Notes: a model not told the origin generated them from the letters alone. DNA of 64,000 bases from Leptotrichia sp. HSP-536 (GCF_041199985.1 NZ_CP165647.1:1-64000); one strand, 5' to 3'; counted from the first letter of the stretch, positions 50,159 through 59,815 are shown. Program-made: numbers and translations.

Positions 50159-51103
50159 TTACAATGCACCTCCAGTCTTGGAATTTTCCTTTATTCTTAA
50201 TCTTGGATCCATATATTTCACAAGTGCCTGAGTAAATTCATTTACAATAATAGACATTATTCCAAAAAATAAAAGCAGTATCTGAATTAGTGGAAAATCT
50301 CCAGTTTTTACAGCCGTTGTGAACAACTTTCCGATACCTGGCCAAGCAAAAATTTCTTCAATTAACACGCTTCCTGTCAGTAAATACATAATATTTGAAC
50401 TTAGAACTGTAATAATTGGAATAGATGTATTTCTTAGTAAGTGGTTGAGAATTATTCTTTTTTTGGAAACACCTCGAATAATCGCATTTTCAACGTGAGC
50501 TTTTTCCATTTCTTCAAGTATATTTTTTCTTATAAAAAAAGTTGTCTGTGCTATTAAAGGCAGTACAAGCGTTATGCAGGGCAATATAAAATTTTTCCAG
50601 TCGCCTCTTCCTGAAACAGGCAGGATTTTTAATGAAACTGAAAAGAAAATAATTAGTATATAGCCTAGCCAGAAGGTAGGAAGTGATACTCCTGTGTAGG
50701 ATAAAACTTGAATTATGTAGTCAAAAGCTGTATTTCTTTTAATTGCACTTAGGACTCCCAATAAAGGGGATAATATAATCAAAATTATAAATGAGAAAGT
50801 TCCAAGCTGAAAAGTTGGAACAATAGCTTCGGTTACAAGTTCTGTAACAGGAGCTTTTTTTGTATATGATGTTCCAAAATCACCTTTTAATATGTTTGCA
50901 AGCCAGTTAAAATACTGAATATGCAAAGGTTTATCCAGTCCCAGATTTTTTCTGGCTGCTGCTAATGTTTCTGTGGTTATGCTTACACGTGATGCCCTTA
51001 AATAATTTTGGGCAGGATCTCCTGGCGACAGTTTTACAAGAAAAAATGTGATAACTGATATTGCCAGAAAAATCGAAAATAATGATATTAATTTTTTTAT
51101 CAC
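50159..51103 (-). CDS. ABC transporter permease (NikB/OppB type), operon 1
   Basis: 314 residues, six membrane segments. Typical opening FFLVKLSPGDPAQNYL and LGLDKPLHIQYFNWLANILKGDFGTSYTKKAPV; coupling loop AHVENAIIRGVSKKRIILNHLLRN; EEIFAWPGIGKL. The GTG at 51103 is chosen because AAGGGA lies 7 bp upstream. An in-frame TTG at 51136 would add 11 residues that overlap a palindromic repeat. Confidence 0.9.
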   Translation of the reverse strand: MIKKLISLFSIFLAISVITFFLVKLSPGDPAQNYLRASRVSITTETLAAARKNLGLDKPLHIQYFNWLANILKGDFGTSYTKKAPVTELVTEAIVPTFQLGTFSFIILIILSPLLGVLSAIKRNTAFDYIIQVLSYTGVSLPTFWLGYILIIFFSVSLKILPVSGRGDWKNFILPCITLVLPLIAQTTFFIRKNILEEMEKAHVENAIIRGVSKKRIILNHLLRNTSIPIITVLSSNIMYLLTGSVLIEEIFAWPGIGKLFTTAVKTGDFPLIQILLLFFGIMSIIVNEFTQALVKYMDPRLRIKENSKTGGAL

Positions 51104-51134
51104 AAAATCATCCCTTAAAATTGAATATATATTC

Positions 51135-51225
51135 AACCTCTTTAAAATCGCTCTTCTAAAAATTATTTAAGTAAAGCAGTTATAATTTCTAAATTCAGTT
51201 TTAAAGAGGTTTTACTGTTTTAATA
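51135..51225. repeat. Dispersed imperfect hairpin repeat within transporter operon 1
   Basis: Perfect 13-bp arms AACCTCTTTAAAA (51135-51147) and TTTTAAAGAGGTT (51199-51211), followed by TTACTGTTTT. Layout resembles the hairpin at 25121-25216. It lies between the nikA-like and nikB-like genes and could uncouple expression of the binding protein from the permeases. Confidence 0.6.
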
Positions 51226-51233
51226 TTTGTAAT

Positions 51234-52856
51234 TTATTTTACTTTTACTGTTGTCCATACAGGGAGCCTGTTTTCTTCTGGCATAAATTTCACGCCTTCC
51301 AGCTCTCCAGTTCTATAAACACTTAGTAAAGCTTGATAACTGATTGGAATATATACGGCCTGCTCTTGTAAAGTAGTTAATACGTATTTATACATTTCAT
51401 TTAATTTATTTTCATCAGGTTCAACTAGTAGTGCTTTAATCGTTTTGTCCAGTTCAGCTTTCATAGGTAAGCCTAGCTGTGCGGCATAAGCTGGATTTGT
51501 TCCATTAACTGAATCATCAGCCATTGCAGTCAGGTAAGCGTGCGGATCCCAAGGGGCACCCCATGAATAGTCAGACATTAAGTCATAATTTTTTGCAGTT
51601 GCATTTTCCCAGTATGCTTTTTCTTCCATTGCTTTTAAGTCAACTTGGATACCAATTTTTTTCCATTCTCCTTGAATATATTCTCCTACATTTTTATCTG
51701 TAACTTTAGAACTGATGTAAGGGAAAGATAGAATCATTTTTTTACCATCTTTTTCTCTCATACCGTCAGCACCTTTTTTCCATCCTGCCTCATCAAGCAA
51801 TGCCTGTGCTTTTACCAAGTCAAAATTATATTTTGTAACTTCTACATTTGTGTGAGGTACATTTGGTGCAAAAATCGTATCAGCAGGTTTTTCAATACCA
51901 CCAAATATATTTTTTGCTATGCTTTGCTTATCTACGGCGTGACTTAATGCCTGTCTTACCTTAAGATCTTTTAAAATAGGGCTTGTAGTATTTAAAAGTA
52001 TCATTCTTGTAGACATTGGTTCAGAAGTGGCTGTAGTGTATTTCTTATCTTGTCTGTATGCTTCAAATCTATCCAGGCTGATTAATCCGTTTCCATAAAT
52101 TAGATCAATATCACCTGATTCAAATTGAAGTGCAAGTGTTTCACTATCAGGAATAGCTTTTATTACAACTTCTGAAGCGGCAGGTTTTTCTCCCCAGTAA
52201 TATTCATTTCTTACAAAAACTGCATATTCATTGTTTTTATGTTCCTTTAATACCCAGGCACCTGTTCCTATAGGTTTTTTAATCCCTTTGGAAGTATCTC
52301 CATTTTCAGGAAATCCAGCATCTCCCAGAAAACGTATAGGACGTATCATTGCCAAGTCATAAAGTGTTGCAGTATAAGCTGTATCTAAAACTATTTCAAA
52401 TGTATAGTCGTCAACTGCTCTGTATGATTTCAAATGATTAGTAAATGCAAACCATGAGTGATTTGATTTATTTTGTTTAGAAAAGATAGTGTCAAAGTTT
52501 TTTACAACATTTTTGGCATTAAAATCTGAACCATCTGAAAATTTTACATTTTTTCTTAATTTAAAAGTATAAGTTTTTCCATCTTTGGAAATATTCCAAG
52601 ATTCTGCAAGCATTGGCTTAATTTCTCCATTTTCCCCATAAGATACGAGTCCGTCGTAAACCATATCCTGTGTAATAAACTGGCTTGGCAAGTATTCGTG
52701 AGGATTTAAGTTCCCAGTAGGATCCTGATTAAATGCCAATGTAATTTTACCAGATTTTCCTGTTTTTCCTTTTTCTGCATCTTTTTGCTTTGGCTGGCAA
52801 GCAAAAATAAATCCCATCATCAACATGATGATAATCGTTTTGAATGAATTTCTCAT
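51234..52856 (-). CDS. Substrate-binding lipoprotein (NikA/OppA family), operon 1
   Basis: 540 residues. Lipoprotein signal with lipobox FIFAC (Cys20) and a family-5 solute-binding fold: LPSQFITQDMVYDGLVSYGENGEIKPMLAESWNISKDGKTYTFKLRKNVKFSDGSDFNAKNVVKNFD, then VRQALSHAVDKQSIAKNIF. First gene of the leftward operon with a strong RBS (AAGGAGAG). A terminator and cobalamin riboswitch lie directly upstream. NikA- and OppA-type proteins cannot be told apart by eye; the regulation argues for metal (cobalt/nickel) uptake. Confidence 0.9.
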   Translation of the reverse strand: MRNSFKTIIIMLMMGFIFACQPKQKDAEKGKTGKSGKITLAFNQDPTGNLNPHEYLPSQFITQDMVYDGLVSYGENGEIKPMLAESWNISKDGKTYTFKLRKNVKFSDGSDFNAKNVVKNFDTIFSKQNKSNHSWFAFTNHLKSYRAVDDYTFEIVLDTAYTATLYDLAMIRPIRFLGDAGFPENGDTSKGIKKPIGTGAWVLKEHKNNEYAVFVRNEYYWGEKPAASEVVIKAIPDSETLALQFESGDIDLIYGNGLISLDRFEAYRQDKKYTTATSEPMSTRMILLNTTSPILKDLKVRQALSHAVDKQSIAKNIFGGIEKPADTIFAPNVPHTNVEVTKYNFDLVKAQALLDEAGWKKGADGMREKDGKKMILSFPYISSKVTDKNVGEYIQGEWKKIGIQVDLKAMEEKAYWENATAKNYDLMSDYSWGAPWDPHAYLTAMADDSVNGTNPAYAAQLGLPMKAELDKTIKALLVEPDENKLNEMYKYVLTTLQEQAVYIPISYQALLSVYRTGELEGVKFMPEENRLPVWTTVKVK

Positions 52857-52907
52857 CTTTTCTCTCCTTCTCTTTTATATTTTTATTATTTTTATATTAC
52901 TTCAAAA

Positions 52908-52941
52908 AAATAAAAAAACCGTTTCTCTAAGGTAAACGGTT
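52908..52941 (-). terminator. Riboswitch-controlled terminator upstream of transporter operon 1
   Basis: On the minus strand AACCGTTT / AAACGGTT (8 bp, 9-nt loop; + coordinates 52934-52941 / 52917-52924) is followed by a T-run (complement of the A-run 52912-52918). It lies between the aptamer and the nikA-like RBS, as expected for transcriptional attenuation. Confidence 0.8.
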
Positions 52942-52981
52942 GAAAAATACTGACATTAAAAAAAAACTAAATAATTTCAGG

Positions 52982-53130
52982 GATTTCATCTAACCATCTG
53001 CCGTAGTCAATTAATGAATAATTATTATGGATAGTTATCCGACTTAAAAACTGTAAAATACAGTTTTTTCACGGTTGCGGGACAGTGTAAGAATCTCACT
53101 TACTTCCCTATCTTTCGATTTTTTGAAATC
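52982..53130 (-). promoter_or_regulatory. Cobalamin riboswitch aptamer (operon 1)
   Basis: Read on the minus strand: closing stem GATTTCA (53124-53130) / TGAAATC (52982-52988). Inside are GATAGGGAAG, a hairpin GTAAGTGAGATTCTTAC, then the B12-box-like ACTGTCCCGCAACCGTGA and AGTCGGATAACTATCC. These match the conserved cobalamin-aptamer order, although the last block departs from the usual AGTCAGGAGACTTGCC. The 650-bp gap 52857-53506 contains no gene. Confidence 0.75.
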
Positions 53131-53506
53131 AGTCATAATAATATTTAAGTTTATATTCAATGTGTTTTCAAATTTTTTAATATTCAAGCTATTAAAAAAT
53201 AATTTAGAATTTGTGTAAAATAGTTATGATTTTGAAGTGTTTTTACTATAAAAATAATAATCTTGTAATTTATACAAATTTTAACACATTATATGTATTT
53301 TTTCAATACATTTATGTATTTTTTTACAATATTATTAGTAAATTCCTGACTTTTAAATAAATTTAAATATGTGAAATAATATAACATATGTTATTTGAAT
53401 GAAATTTAGCAAGAAGTTTTTAATTTTATTTGATATACAAATATTTTTTCTATACAAATAATTTTAAATATGTTATAATTGCAAAAAAAGAAAAGGAGAT
53501 GTAAAT

Positions 53507-54022
53507 ATGTCAGAAATAAAAAATAAAGTAACATTTAAAGGAAATCCTGTAACTATCGTAGGAAACGAAGTGAAAGCAGGAGATGTAGCACCTGATTTTA
53601 CAGTTTTGTCCGCAGAGCTGAAAGAAGTAAAATTAAGCGACTATAAAGGAAAAGTTGTTGTAATTGCGGTATTTCCATCAGTAGATACAGGTGTGTGTGC
53701 ATTACAACTGTCAAGATTTAATCAGGAAGCGGCAAATTTTGGAGATGATGTGCAATTATTAAGTATTTCAGTTGACCTGCCGTTTGCACTTGGAAGATAT
53801 TGCGCAGATAAAGGAATTAAAAATGCTTTGACAACTTCAGACCATAAAGAGCTGGATTTTGGGACAAAATATGGATTTGTAATAAAGGAATTGAGATTAT
53901 TATCACGTGGAACAGTTATTGTGGATAAAGATGGAATCATAAGATATGTGGAATATGTTCCTGAAATTGGAGAACATCCAGATTATGAAAAAGCATTGGA
54001 AGTAATAAAAGAGCTAGTATAG
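53507..54022 (+). CDS. tpx: Thiol peroxidase Tpx (atypical 2-Cys peroxiredoxin)
   Basis: Reduces peroxides using thioredoxin. 171 residues with the peroxidatic Cys64 in FPSVDTGVCALQ, the resolving Cys99 in FALGRYCADKGI, and the catalytic Thr three residues before Cys64, as in E. coli Tpx. Also LGRY and LSRGTVIVDKDG. Length is family-typical. RBS AAAGGAGATG. Stands alone, with its own terminator. Confidence 0.95.
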   Translation: MSEIKNKVTFKGNPVTIVGNEVKAGDVAPDFTVLSAELKEVKLSDYKGKVVVIAVFPSVDTGVCALQLSRFNQEAANFGDDVQLLSISVDLPFALGRYCADKGIKNALTTSDHKELDFGTKYGFVIKELRLLSRGTVIVDKDGIIRYVEYVPEIGEHPDYEKALEVIKELV

Positions 54023-54110
54023 GATAAAACTAGAAAAACTTGTTTGAATTTAAATTAAAGAGTTGAGATTATTCGATTTTATCAATTTAATTTTAAAACA
54101 GTAAAATACA

Positions 54111-54160
54111 TAATGAAGTAGAATTTTTATTATTTTGCTTCATTATTTTTTATTTAATTT
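54111..54160 (+). terminator. Terminator of tpx
   Basis: Stem TAATGAAG (54111-54118) / CTTCATTA (54138-54145) followed by TTTTTTATTT. Confidence 0.8.
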
Positions 54161-54311
54161 CAATTTTTTTGTAAATTTTTTTAAATTTATGGTAAAATAT
54201 GATAAAAAATTAAATAAGTCTAGATTTCATTAGATTGCCATAATCTTTGAGCTTGATTTTAAAGTGGCATTACTATGAAACTATATTTTAAGAAAAAAAA
54301 GGAAAAGAAAG

Positions 54312-55040
54312 ATGATAAAAGGATTTATAATTTTGATGCAATTTATGACAAGACTGCCAATTCCTGTAAATGTGGAATATGATGAAGAAAAACTGGGAAA
54401 ATCAGTAAAATATTTTCCACTAGTTGGAGCAATAATAGGAGTCTTTCTTTTTGCTGTAAATTTTTTGACAGGAAAGATTACGGAAAATAGGCAAATTATT
54501 GCAATAGCTTTAATAATAGCAGAAATTTTGATAACAGGGCTTATTCATATTGATGGGCTGGCAGATACTGCGGATGGACTTTTCAGTTATGCTAAAAAGG
54601 AAAAAATGCTTGAAATAATGAAGGATTCAAGAATTGGTACAAATGGAACGGTAATACTTATATTATATTTTATAACAAAGTTTGTGTTTCTTTCTCAAGT
54701 AAAATCTGGATATTTGCTTCTTTATCCAATAATTTCAAGATTGTCAACATCAATGAATGCAGGATTTGGAGAATATGCAAGAAAAGATGGAATGAGTAAT
54801 GGAATTATCGACCAGAATGGAAAAAAAGAAGCTATTATTTCTATCATAATAGTAGCAGTATTGTCCTTTGGAATTATGAAAATAAAAGGTCTGACAATAT
54901 TACTTCTGGCAATAATATTTATACTTTGGTTTATGCAAAATGTAAAGAGAAAAATTGGAGGGATAACAGGAGACACTATGGGAGCTTCTTTGGAACTTAC
55001 AGCATTATTAGTTTTATTTGCTGGAGTAATATTAGACTAA
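54312..55040 (+). CDS. cobS: Adenosylcobinamide-GDP ribazoletransferase CobS
   Basis: Membrane enzyme joining adenosylcobinamide-GDP with alpha-ribazole to complete the nucleotide loop of cobalamin. 242 residues: MQFMTRLPIPV near the start, then the metal-binding family signature HIDGLADTADGLFSY followed by KDSRIGTNGTVILIL and GGITGDTMGASLELTAL. Multiple membrane segments. RBS AAGGAAAAG. cobU, cobT and cobC are not seen in the window. Confidence 0.94.
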   Translation: MIKGFIILMQFMTRLPIPVNVEYDEEKLGKSVKYFPLVGAIIGVFLFAVNFLTGKITENRQIIAIALIIAEILITGLIHIDGLADTADGLFSYAKKEKMLEIMKDSRIGTNGTVILILYFITKFVFLSQVKSGYLLLYPIISRLSTSMNAGFGEYARKDGMSNGIIDQNGKKEAIISIIIVAVLSFGIMKIKGLTILLLAIIFILWFMQNVKRKIGGITGDTMGASLELTALLVLFAGVILD

Positions 55041-55326
55041 TTTTGAAATTAAAATAATTAAAAAAACAGTTGCAAAAAAAACAAATAATTATTATAATGT
55101 AGGTATGAAGATGGAATAGTTTGATTATCAAACTTAAACTAATATAACTATATTAGTTTTAGGATTTAGTCAATCTTAATGGGGTTCAAAATAATTGAGA
55201 GATTGAAGCATTAGTAGGTTAGTAGGATTGCTATAATATTGTAGAAAGGAGGTAAAAATTTAGTTTTAGATAAAATGGAAAATTAAAGGTAAAAAATCTA
55301 TAACTTTAGAATGAAAGGAAATGTCT

Positions 55327-56067
55327 ATGAAAAAAGCAGTTTTAGTAACGAGTTTCGGTACATCGCATAAGGATACGAGAGAAAAATGCCTTGATTCGAT
55401 TGAAAATAAGGTAAAAGCCAAATATGGAAGTGAAAGAGTAGAAAGAGCCTATACATCGGGAGTTATAAGACGAATAGTGGAAAAAAAAGAAGGAATCCAC
55501 ATATTTGATCAGAATGAAGGACTGGAAGCTTTGAAAAATAAAGGTTATGATGAGATTGTAACAATGTCGCTGCATATTCTGGATGGAATTGAGTATGCAA
55601 AACTTAATGATAAATATGGAAAAATATCAAAACCGCTTTTAGTAACCGATGAAGATTTTCAAAAAGTTGTAAATGATGAAGAGTTTAACAGTACCGAAGG
55701 AAATGATGCTATTGTGTTTATGGGACACGGATCTGAAAGTTCTGCAGACAGTACATATCAAAGGCTTCAAGAGGAATATGTAAAAGCTGGGAAAGATAAT
55801 ATTTTCATAGCTACTGTTGAAGGGCAAGTGACAATTGAAGATGTTATTCAAAAATTAAAAGGAAAAGGATTTAGCAAAATATTGTTAAAGCCATTTATGA
55901 TAGTCGCAGGAGATCATGCCAAAAATGACATGGCTTCTGATGATGAAGATTCATGGAAGACAATTCTGCAAAATGAAGGCTATGAAGTAACACCTGTTCT
56001 AAAAGGAATGGGAGAATATAAATTTATACATAATATGTTTATGGATAAACTTCAGGAAGTTTATTAA
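55327..56067 (+). CDS. cbiK: Sirohydrochlorin cobaltochelatase CbiK
   Basis: Inserts cobalt into sirohydrochlorin (anaerobic B12 route). 246 residues: KKAVLVTSFGTSHKDTREKCLDSIENKV at the start, EIVTMSLHILDGIEY, the conserved VFMGHGSESSADSTYQ with the metal-ligand His, and IVAGDHAKNDMASDDEDSWK. An ATG at 55321 (ATGTCT) is also in frame, but AAAGGA is better spaced to ATG 55327. No signal peptide, so it is cytoplasmic. The next transcription unit begins with a B12 riboswitch 43 bp downstream. Confidence 0.92.
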   Translation: MKKAVLVTSFGTSHKDTREKCLDSIENKVKAKYGSERVERAYTSGVIRRIVEKKEGIHIFDQNEGLEALKNKGYDEIVTMSLHILDGIEYAKLNDKYGKISKPLLVTDEDFQKVVNDEEFNSTEGNDAIVFMGHGSESSADSTYQRLQEEYVKAGKDNIFIATVEGQVTIEDVIQKLKGKGFSKILLKPFMIVAGDHAKNDMASDDEDSWKTILQNEGYEVTPVLKGMGEYKFIHNMFMDKLQEVY

Positions 56068-56110
56068 CATATAAAATAAGGAATCAATAAAAAAATATTT
56101 ATAATAAACT

Positions 56111-56266
56111 TATAGGTGTTTTACAAACTTAATAAGGAAATCGGTTAAAATCCGATACAGCCACCTCTACTGTGAAACTGACGAAAATATGCAAAGCCAC
56201 TGGAATATAAAATATTTCGGGAAGGATATGAGTAGGATGAAGTTAGTCAGGAGACTTGCCTATATG
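56111..56266 (+). promoter_or_regulatory. Cobalamin riboswitch aptamer (operon 2)
   Basis: Closing stem TATAGG (56111) / CCTATA (56259). Conserved blocks in order: AAGGAAATCGGTTAAAATCC, ATACAGCC, CTACTGTGAAACTGACGAAA, GCCACTGG, GGGAAGGAT, GTAGGATGAAGTTAGTCAG and GAGACTTGCC. This is a textbook adenosylcobalamin aptamer. The region 56068-56429 otherwise holds only its expression platform. Confidence 0.93.
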
Positions 56267-56356
56267 AGATTACATTTTTCGGGAAGGGAAAAATTTAGTA
56301 TATTGTAGATGATTATTGTATACTGATATTCGTCTGTCTTAATATATGAAATTCAG

Positions 56357-56386
56357 TTCAACTTTTCTCGGTTGAATTTTTTATTT
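56357..56386 (+). terminator. Riboswitch-controlled terminator upstream of transporter operon 2
   Basis: Stem TTCAAC (56357-56362) / GTTGAA (56371-56376) with a run of six Ts directly after. It lies between the aptamer and the nikB-like start. Confidence 0.85.
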
Positions 56387-56429
56387 TATTGAAAAAGTAA
56401 AGGAGATGTGATTAACTCACTATAAAATA

Positions 56430-57371
56430 ATGAAAAATAACAAAAAATTAATAAAATACTTGATACAAATATTAGTTGTGCTTTTCGGAATAAGTTTTTT
56501 TACATTCTGTCTAATGTATATTTCGCCAGGAGATCCTGCCCAAGTTATGCTTACAGAATGCGGACATCTTCCAACACCAGAGCTTTTAGCACAGACAAGA
56601 GCTGAACTTGGACTTGACAAGCCTTTTTACATCCAGTACTGGAAATGGCTGTTTGGAGTTCTGCAAGGTGATTTTGGGAAATCCTATTCGTTAAGAGTTC
56701 CAGTAATTCAGAAGATAGGGCAGGCATTTATTCCTACATTGTCCCTTTCGTTTATGGCACTGTTTTTAATGTGTGTAATTTCGATACCGACTGGAATACT
56801 TGCAGCTGTAAAAGAAAATAAATGGCAGGATTATTTAATAAGAATGATGACGTTCATGGGAATGTCTGTGCCAAGTTTTTGGTTAGGGCTAGTATTTTTG
56901 AGTATATTTGGAGTACAGCTGGGACTTGTATCAGTTTCAGGTGGAAATGCTGATTTTGGTTCAATGATTTTACCTGCATTAACGATAGCGATAGCAATGT
57001 CTGCAAAATATATACGGCAAATAAGGCACATATTTCTTGAAGAGTTAAACAAAAGTTATGTAACAGGAGCAAGAATGAGAGGAATAAAAGAACGCGATAT
57101 TTTGTGGAGACATGTATTGCCTAATGCAATGCTGCCTATAATAACACTTTTGGGACTTTCGTTAGGAAGCCTTCTGGGAGGAACTGCAGTTGTAGAAATA
57201 GTTTATAACTGGCCAGGAATGGGAAGAATGGCAGTAAAAGCAATATCAGCTCAGGATTATCCATTAATTCAGTCTTATGTACTAATAATCGCATTCTTGT
57301 ACCTGATAGTAAATATCGCAGTTGATATTTCGTACAAATATCTGGATGCAAGAGTTGAGGAGGTAATTTAA
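56430..57371 (+). CDS. ABC transporter permease (NikB/OppB type), operon 2
   Basis: 313 residues with six membrane segments. FCLMYISPGDPAQVMLTECG, LGLDKPFYIQYWKWLFGVLQGDFGKSYSLRVPV, coupling loop SYVTGARMRGIKERDILWRHVLPNAMLP, VVEIVYNWPGMGRM. First gene of the rightward B-C-A-D-E operon behind the riboswitch. RBS AAAGGAGATG lies a little far (about 18 bp) upstream. Confidence 0.92.
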   Translation: MKNNKKLIKYLIQILVVLFGISFFTFCLMYISPGDPAQVMLTECGHLPTPELLAQTRAELGLDKPFYIQYWKWLFGVLQGDFGKSYSLRVPVIQKIGQAFIPTLSLSFMALFLMCVISIPTGILAAVKENKWQDYLIRMMTFMGMSVPSFWLGLVFLSIFGVQLGLVSVSGGNADFGSMILPALTIAIAMSAKYIRQIRHIFLEELNKSYVTGARMRGIKERDILWRHVLPNAMLPIITLLGLSLGSLLGGTAVVEIVYNWPGMGRMAVKAISAQDYPLIQSYVLIIAFLYLIVNIAVDISYKYLDARVEEVI

Positions 57372-57373
57372 AC

Positions 57374-58195
57374 TTGAACAAATTGAAATTTATGGGAAAA
57401 AATACACAACTGAAAATATTTCTGACACTTGCAGTCATTGTGGTATTAATTGCGATTTTTGCACCATTTATAGTGCCAAATGATCCTTTTAAACAATTAG
57501 GTCCAAGTTTATTGCGACCATCAAAACAGTATATTTTTGGAACGGATCAACTTGGGAGGGATTTGTTCTCAAGAGTTATATATGGTTCAAGATACTCAAT
57601 ATTCATGACTTTGACTTTGATGTTCATAATTTTTGCTGTAGGAACGATACTGGGAGTACTTGCAGGATATTTTGGAGGAATTGTTGATACGGTAATAATG
57701 AGACTTGGAGATATGATGATTGCATTTCCAGGATTAATTCTTGCTATAGCGATAGCTGGACTTTTGAATCCGAGCGTGAAAAATTCAATTATAGCAATAG
57801 CGGCAGTTACTTGGACAAAATACGCAAGGCTTGCAAGAAGTATGGTTCTTAAAATAAAGCAGGAACTGTATGTAGAAGCGGCAAAAATAACAGGAAGTAA
57901 GGATTACTCAATAATATTTAAATATATAATTCCAAATATGATTACAACAATGATAGTAACAGCAGTTTCAGATATGGGAACATTAATGCTGGAAATAGCG
58001 GCACTTTCATTCTTAGGATTTGGAGCACAGCCCCCGACACCAGAATGGGGAGCAATGCTTAACGAAGGTAGAACAACACTTAGTAGAGCTCCTTGGATGA
58101 TGATGTATCCAGGACTAGCAATAGTAATTGTTGTAATTATATTCAATATGCTGGGAGATTCGGTAAGAGATTTAGTTGATGTGAAAAGTGAATAA
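57374..58195 (+). CDS. ABC transporter permease (NikC/OppC type), operon 2
   Basis: 273 residues: FAPFIVPNDPFKQLGPSLLRPSKQYIFGTDQLGRDLFSRVIYGSRYS, coupling loop YVEAAKITGSKDYSIIFKYIIPNM, LSFLGFGAQPPTPEWGAMLNEG. Start is a TTG 10 bp after GGAGG and 2 bp after the nikB-like stop. Partner of the preceding permease. Confidence 0.92.
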   Translation: MNKLKFMGKNTQLKIFLTLAVIVVLIAIFAPFIVPNDPFKQLGPSLLRPSKQYIFGTDQLGRDLFSRVIYGSRYSIFMTLTLMFIIFAVGTILGVLAGYFGGIVDTVIMRLGDMMIAFPGLILAIAIAGLLNPSVKNSIIAIAAVTWTKYARLARSMVLKIKQELYVEAAKITGSKDYSIIFKYIIPNMITTMIVTAVSDMGTLMLEIAALSFLGFGAQPPTPEWGAMLNEGRTTLSRAPWMMMYPGLAIVIVVIIFNMLGDSVRDLVDVKSE

Positions 58196-58246
58196 TTTTT
58201 AAAAATAAAAAAGTAACAAAAAATTAAATATATAGGGAGATGAAAA

Positions 58247-59806
58247 ATGTTAAAAAATCGTAAAAGTAAATTTTTAGTTTTGATTATGGCATTATTAACA
58301 TTATTAGTAGCGTGTGGCGGGAAAAGTGCAAAAAGTAAAAGTAATCCAGATGAACTTGTAGTTGGAGTAACTTCGTTTGCAGATACGCTTGAGCCTACAG
58401 ATCAGTATTTTAGCTGGGTTGTAACTCGTTATGGTGTTGGGGAGAACTTGACAATTTTTGATGAAAAAGGTAACTTGAAGCCATTGCTTGCTGAAAATTG
58501 GAAATTAAGTAATGATAAATTAGAATGGACTTTCAAGATAAGAGATGGAGTAACTTTCTCAAATGGACATCCATTGACAGCAGAAGCAGTAAAAAAATCA
58601 ATAGAAAGAGTATTTGCTAAAAATAAAAGAGCAGAATCATTCTTTAAATATGCTTCGATAGAAGCTAGTGGACAAGAATTGAAAATAAAAACAAAAGAGC
58701 CTGTAGCAATATTGCCTGAATCATTGGCAGATCCGTTGTTCTTAATAGTTGACACATCAGTTAATACAGATGAATTTGCTCAAAAAGGACCAATATCAAC
58801 AGGACCGTTTGTTGTGCAAGAATTTAAACCTGGTGAACAGACAGTTGTTGTAAGAAATGAAAATTACTGGAATGGAAAAGCAAAATTGGCAAAAGTGACT
58901 TTTAAAGATATAAATGATCAAAATACGAGAGCATTGTCACTAAAATCAGGAGAAATTGATGTGGCATACAACTTGAAAGTTACTAATAAGGCTGATTTTG
59001 AAGGAGATAAAAATATTGTAATAAATGAATTGAAATCCTTAAGATCAACTTATGCCTTTATGAACCAAACTAAAGGATTAAAGGACAAAGTATTAAGAGA
59101 AGCAATAATAAGAGGTGCAAATAGAGAAAACTATACACAAAACTTATTACAAGGCGGGGCAACTCCTGGAAAAGCACCAATTCCACCAACATTGGACTTT
59201 GGATTTAATGAATTAAAGGATGAAAATGCGTATAATCGTGAAAGTGCTAAGAAAATATTAGCAGATGCAGGTTATAAAGATGTGGATGGAGATGGGTTTG
59301 TAGAACGTCCTGATGGATCAAAAATTGACTTGAACTTTGTAATTTATACAAGTAGAGAAGAATTGCAAATTTATGCTCAGGCATTCCAAACTGATATGAA
59401 GGAAATTGGTATAAAAGTTACTTTAAAACCTGTAAGCTATGAAACAGTTTTGAGTATGAGAGACGATTCAAACTTTGATATGTTAATTTGGAACGTACTT
59501 GCTGCAAACACTGGAGATCCTGAAAAATACTTGCATGAAAACTGGTACAGCAAAGCAGAAACAAATAAAACAGGTTATTCAAATCCTGAAGTTGACAAAC
59601 TGCTTGATGAGCTATCAAAAGAATTTGACAAAGCTAAGAGAAAAGATTTGATTGTAAAAATACAGCAGCTAATAATGAACGATGCGGCAACATTATTCTT
59701 TGGATATGAAACTACATTCCTTTACAGCAACAAAGCAGTAACAGGGCTTAAAATGTATCCGATGGATTACTACTGGATAACAAAAGATGTAGCAAAAGCT
59801 AATTAA
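58247..59806 (+). CDS. Substrate-binding lipoprotein (NikA/OppA family), operon 2
   Basis: 519 residues with lipobox LVAC (Cys23) after a hydrophobic leader, then the family-5 binding-protein fold: VGENLTIFDEKGNLKPLLAENWKLSNDKLEWTFKIRDGVTFSNGHPLTAEAVKKSIERVF. The C-terminal lobe has GYKDVDGDGFVERPDG, a calcium-loop-like turn. Placed between the permeases and ATPases, unlike operon 1 where it is first. It is only distantly similar to the operon 1 protein, so the two systems are not a recent duplication. Confidence 0.9.
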   Translation: MLKNRKSKFLVLIMALLTLLVACGGKSAKSKSNPDELVVGVTSFADTLEPTDQYFSWVVTRYGVGENLTIFDEKGNLKPLLAENWKLSNDKLEWTFKIRDGVTFSNGHPLTAEAVKKSIERVFAKNKRAESFFKYASIEASGQELKIKTKEPVAILPESLADPLFLIVDTSVNTDEFAQKGPISTGPFVVQEFKPGEQTVVVRNENYWNGKAKLAKVTFKDINDQNTRALSLKSGEIDVAYNLKVTNKADFEGDKNIVINELKSLRSTYAFMNQTKGLKDKVLREAIIRGANRENYTQNLLQGGATPGKAPIPPTLDFGFNELKDENAYNRESAKKILADAGYKDVDGDGFVERPDGSKIDLNFVIYTSREELQIYAQAFQTDMKEIGIKVTLKPVSYETVLSMRDDSNFDMLIWNVLAANTGDPEKYLHENWYSKAETNKTGYSNPEVDKLLDELSKEFDKAKRKDLIVKIQQLIMNDAATLFFGYETTFLYSNKAVTGLKMYPMDYYWITKDVAKAN

Positions 59807-59815
59807 GGAGAATTT

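Noticed and set aside
47799..52856. Annotation of operon 1 as an oligopeptide importer
   Set aside because: The proteins alone cannot decide between peptide and metal, but the cobalamin-aptamer-like leader is inconsistent with ordinary peptide uptake. I left gene symbols empty rather than call opp or nik.
53040..53110. T-box or SAM riboswitch as alternatives for the leader of operon 1
   Set aside because: No T-box sequence or SAM-core motif is seen; the CCCGC-containing block and closing stem fit a cobalamin aptamer best.
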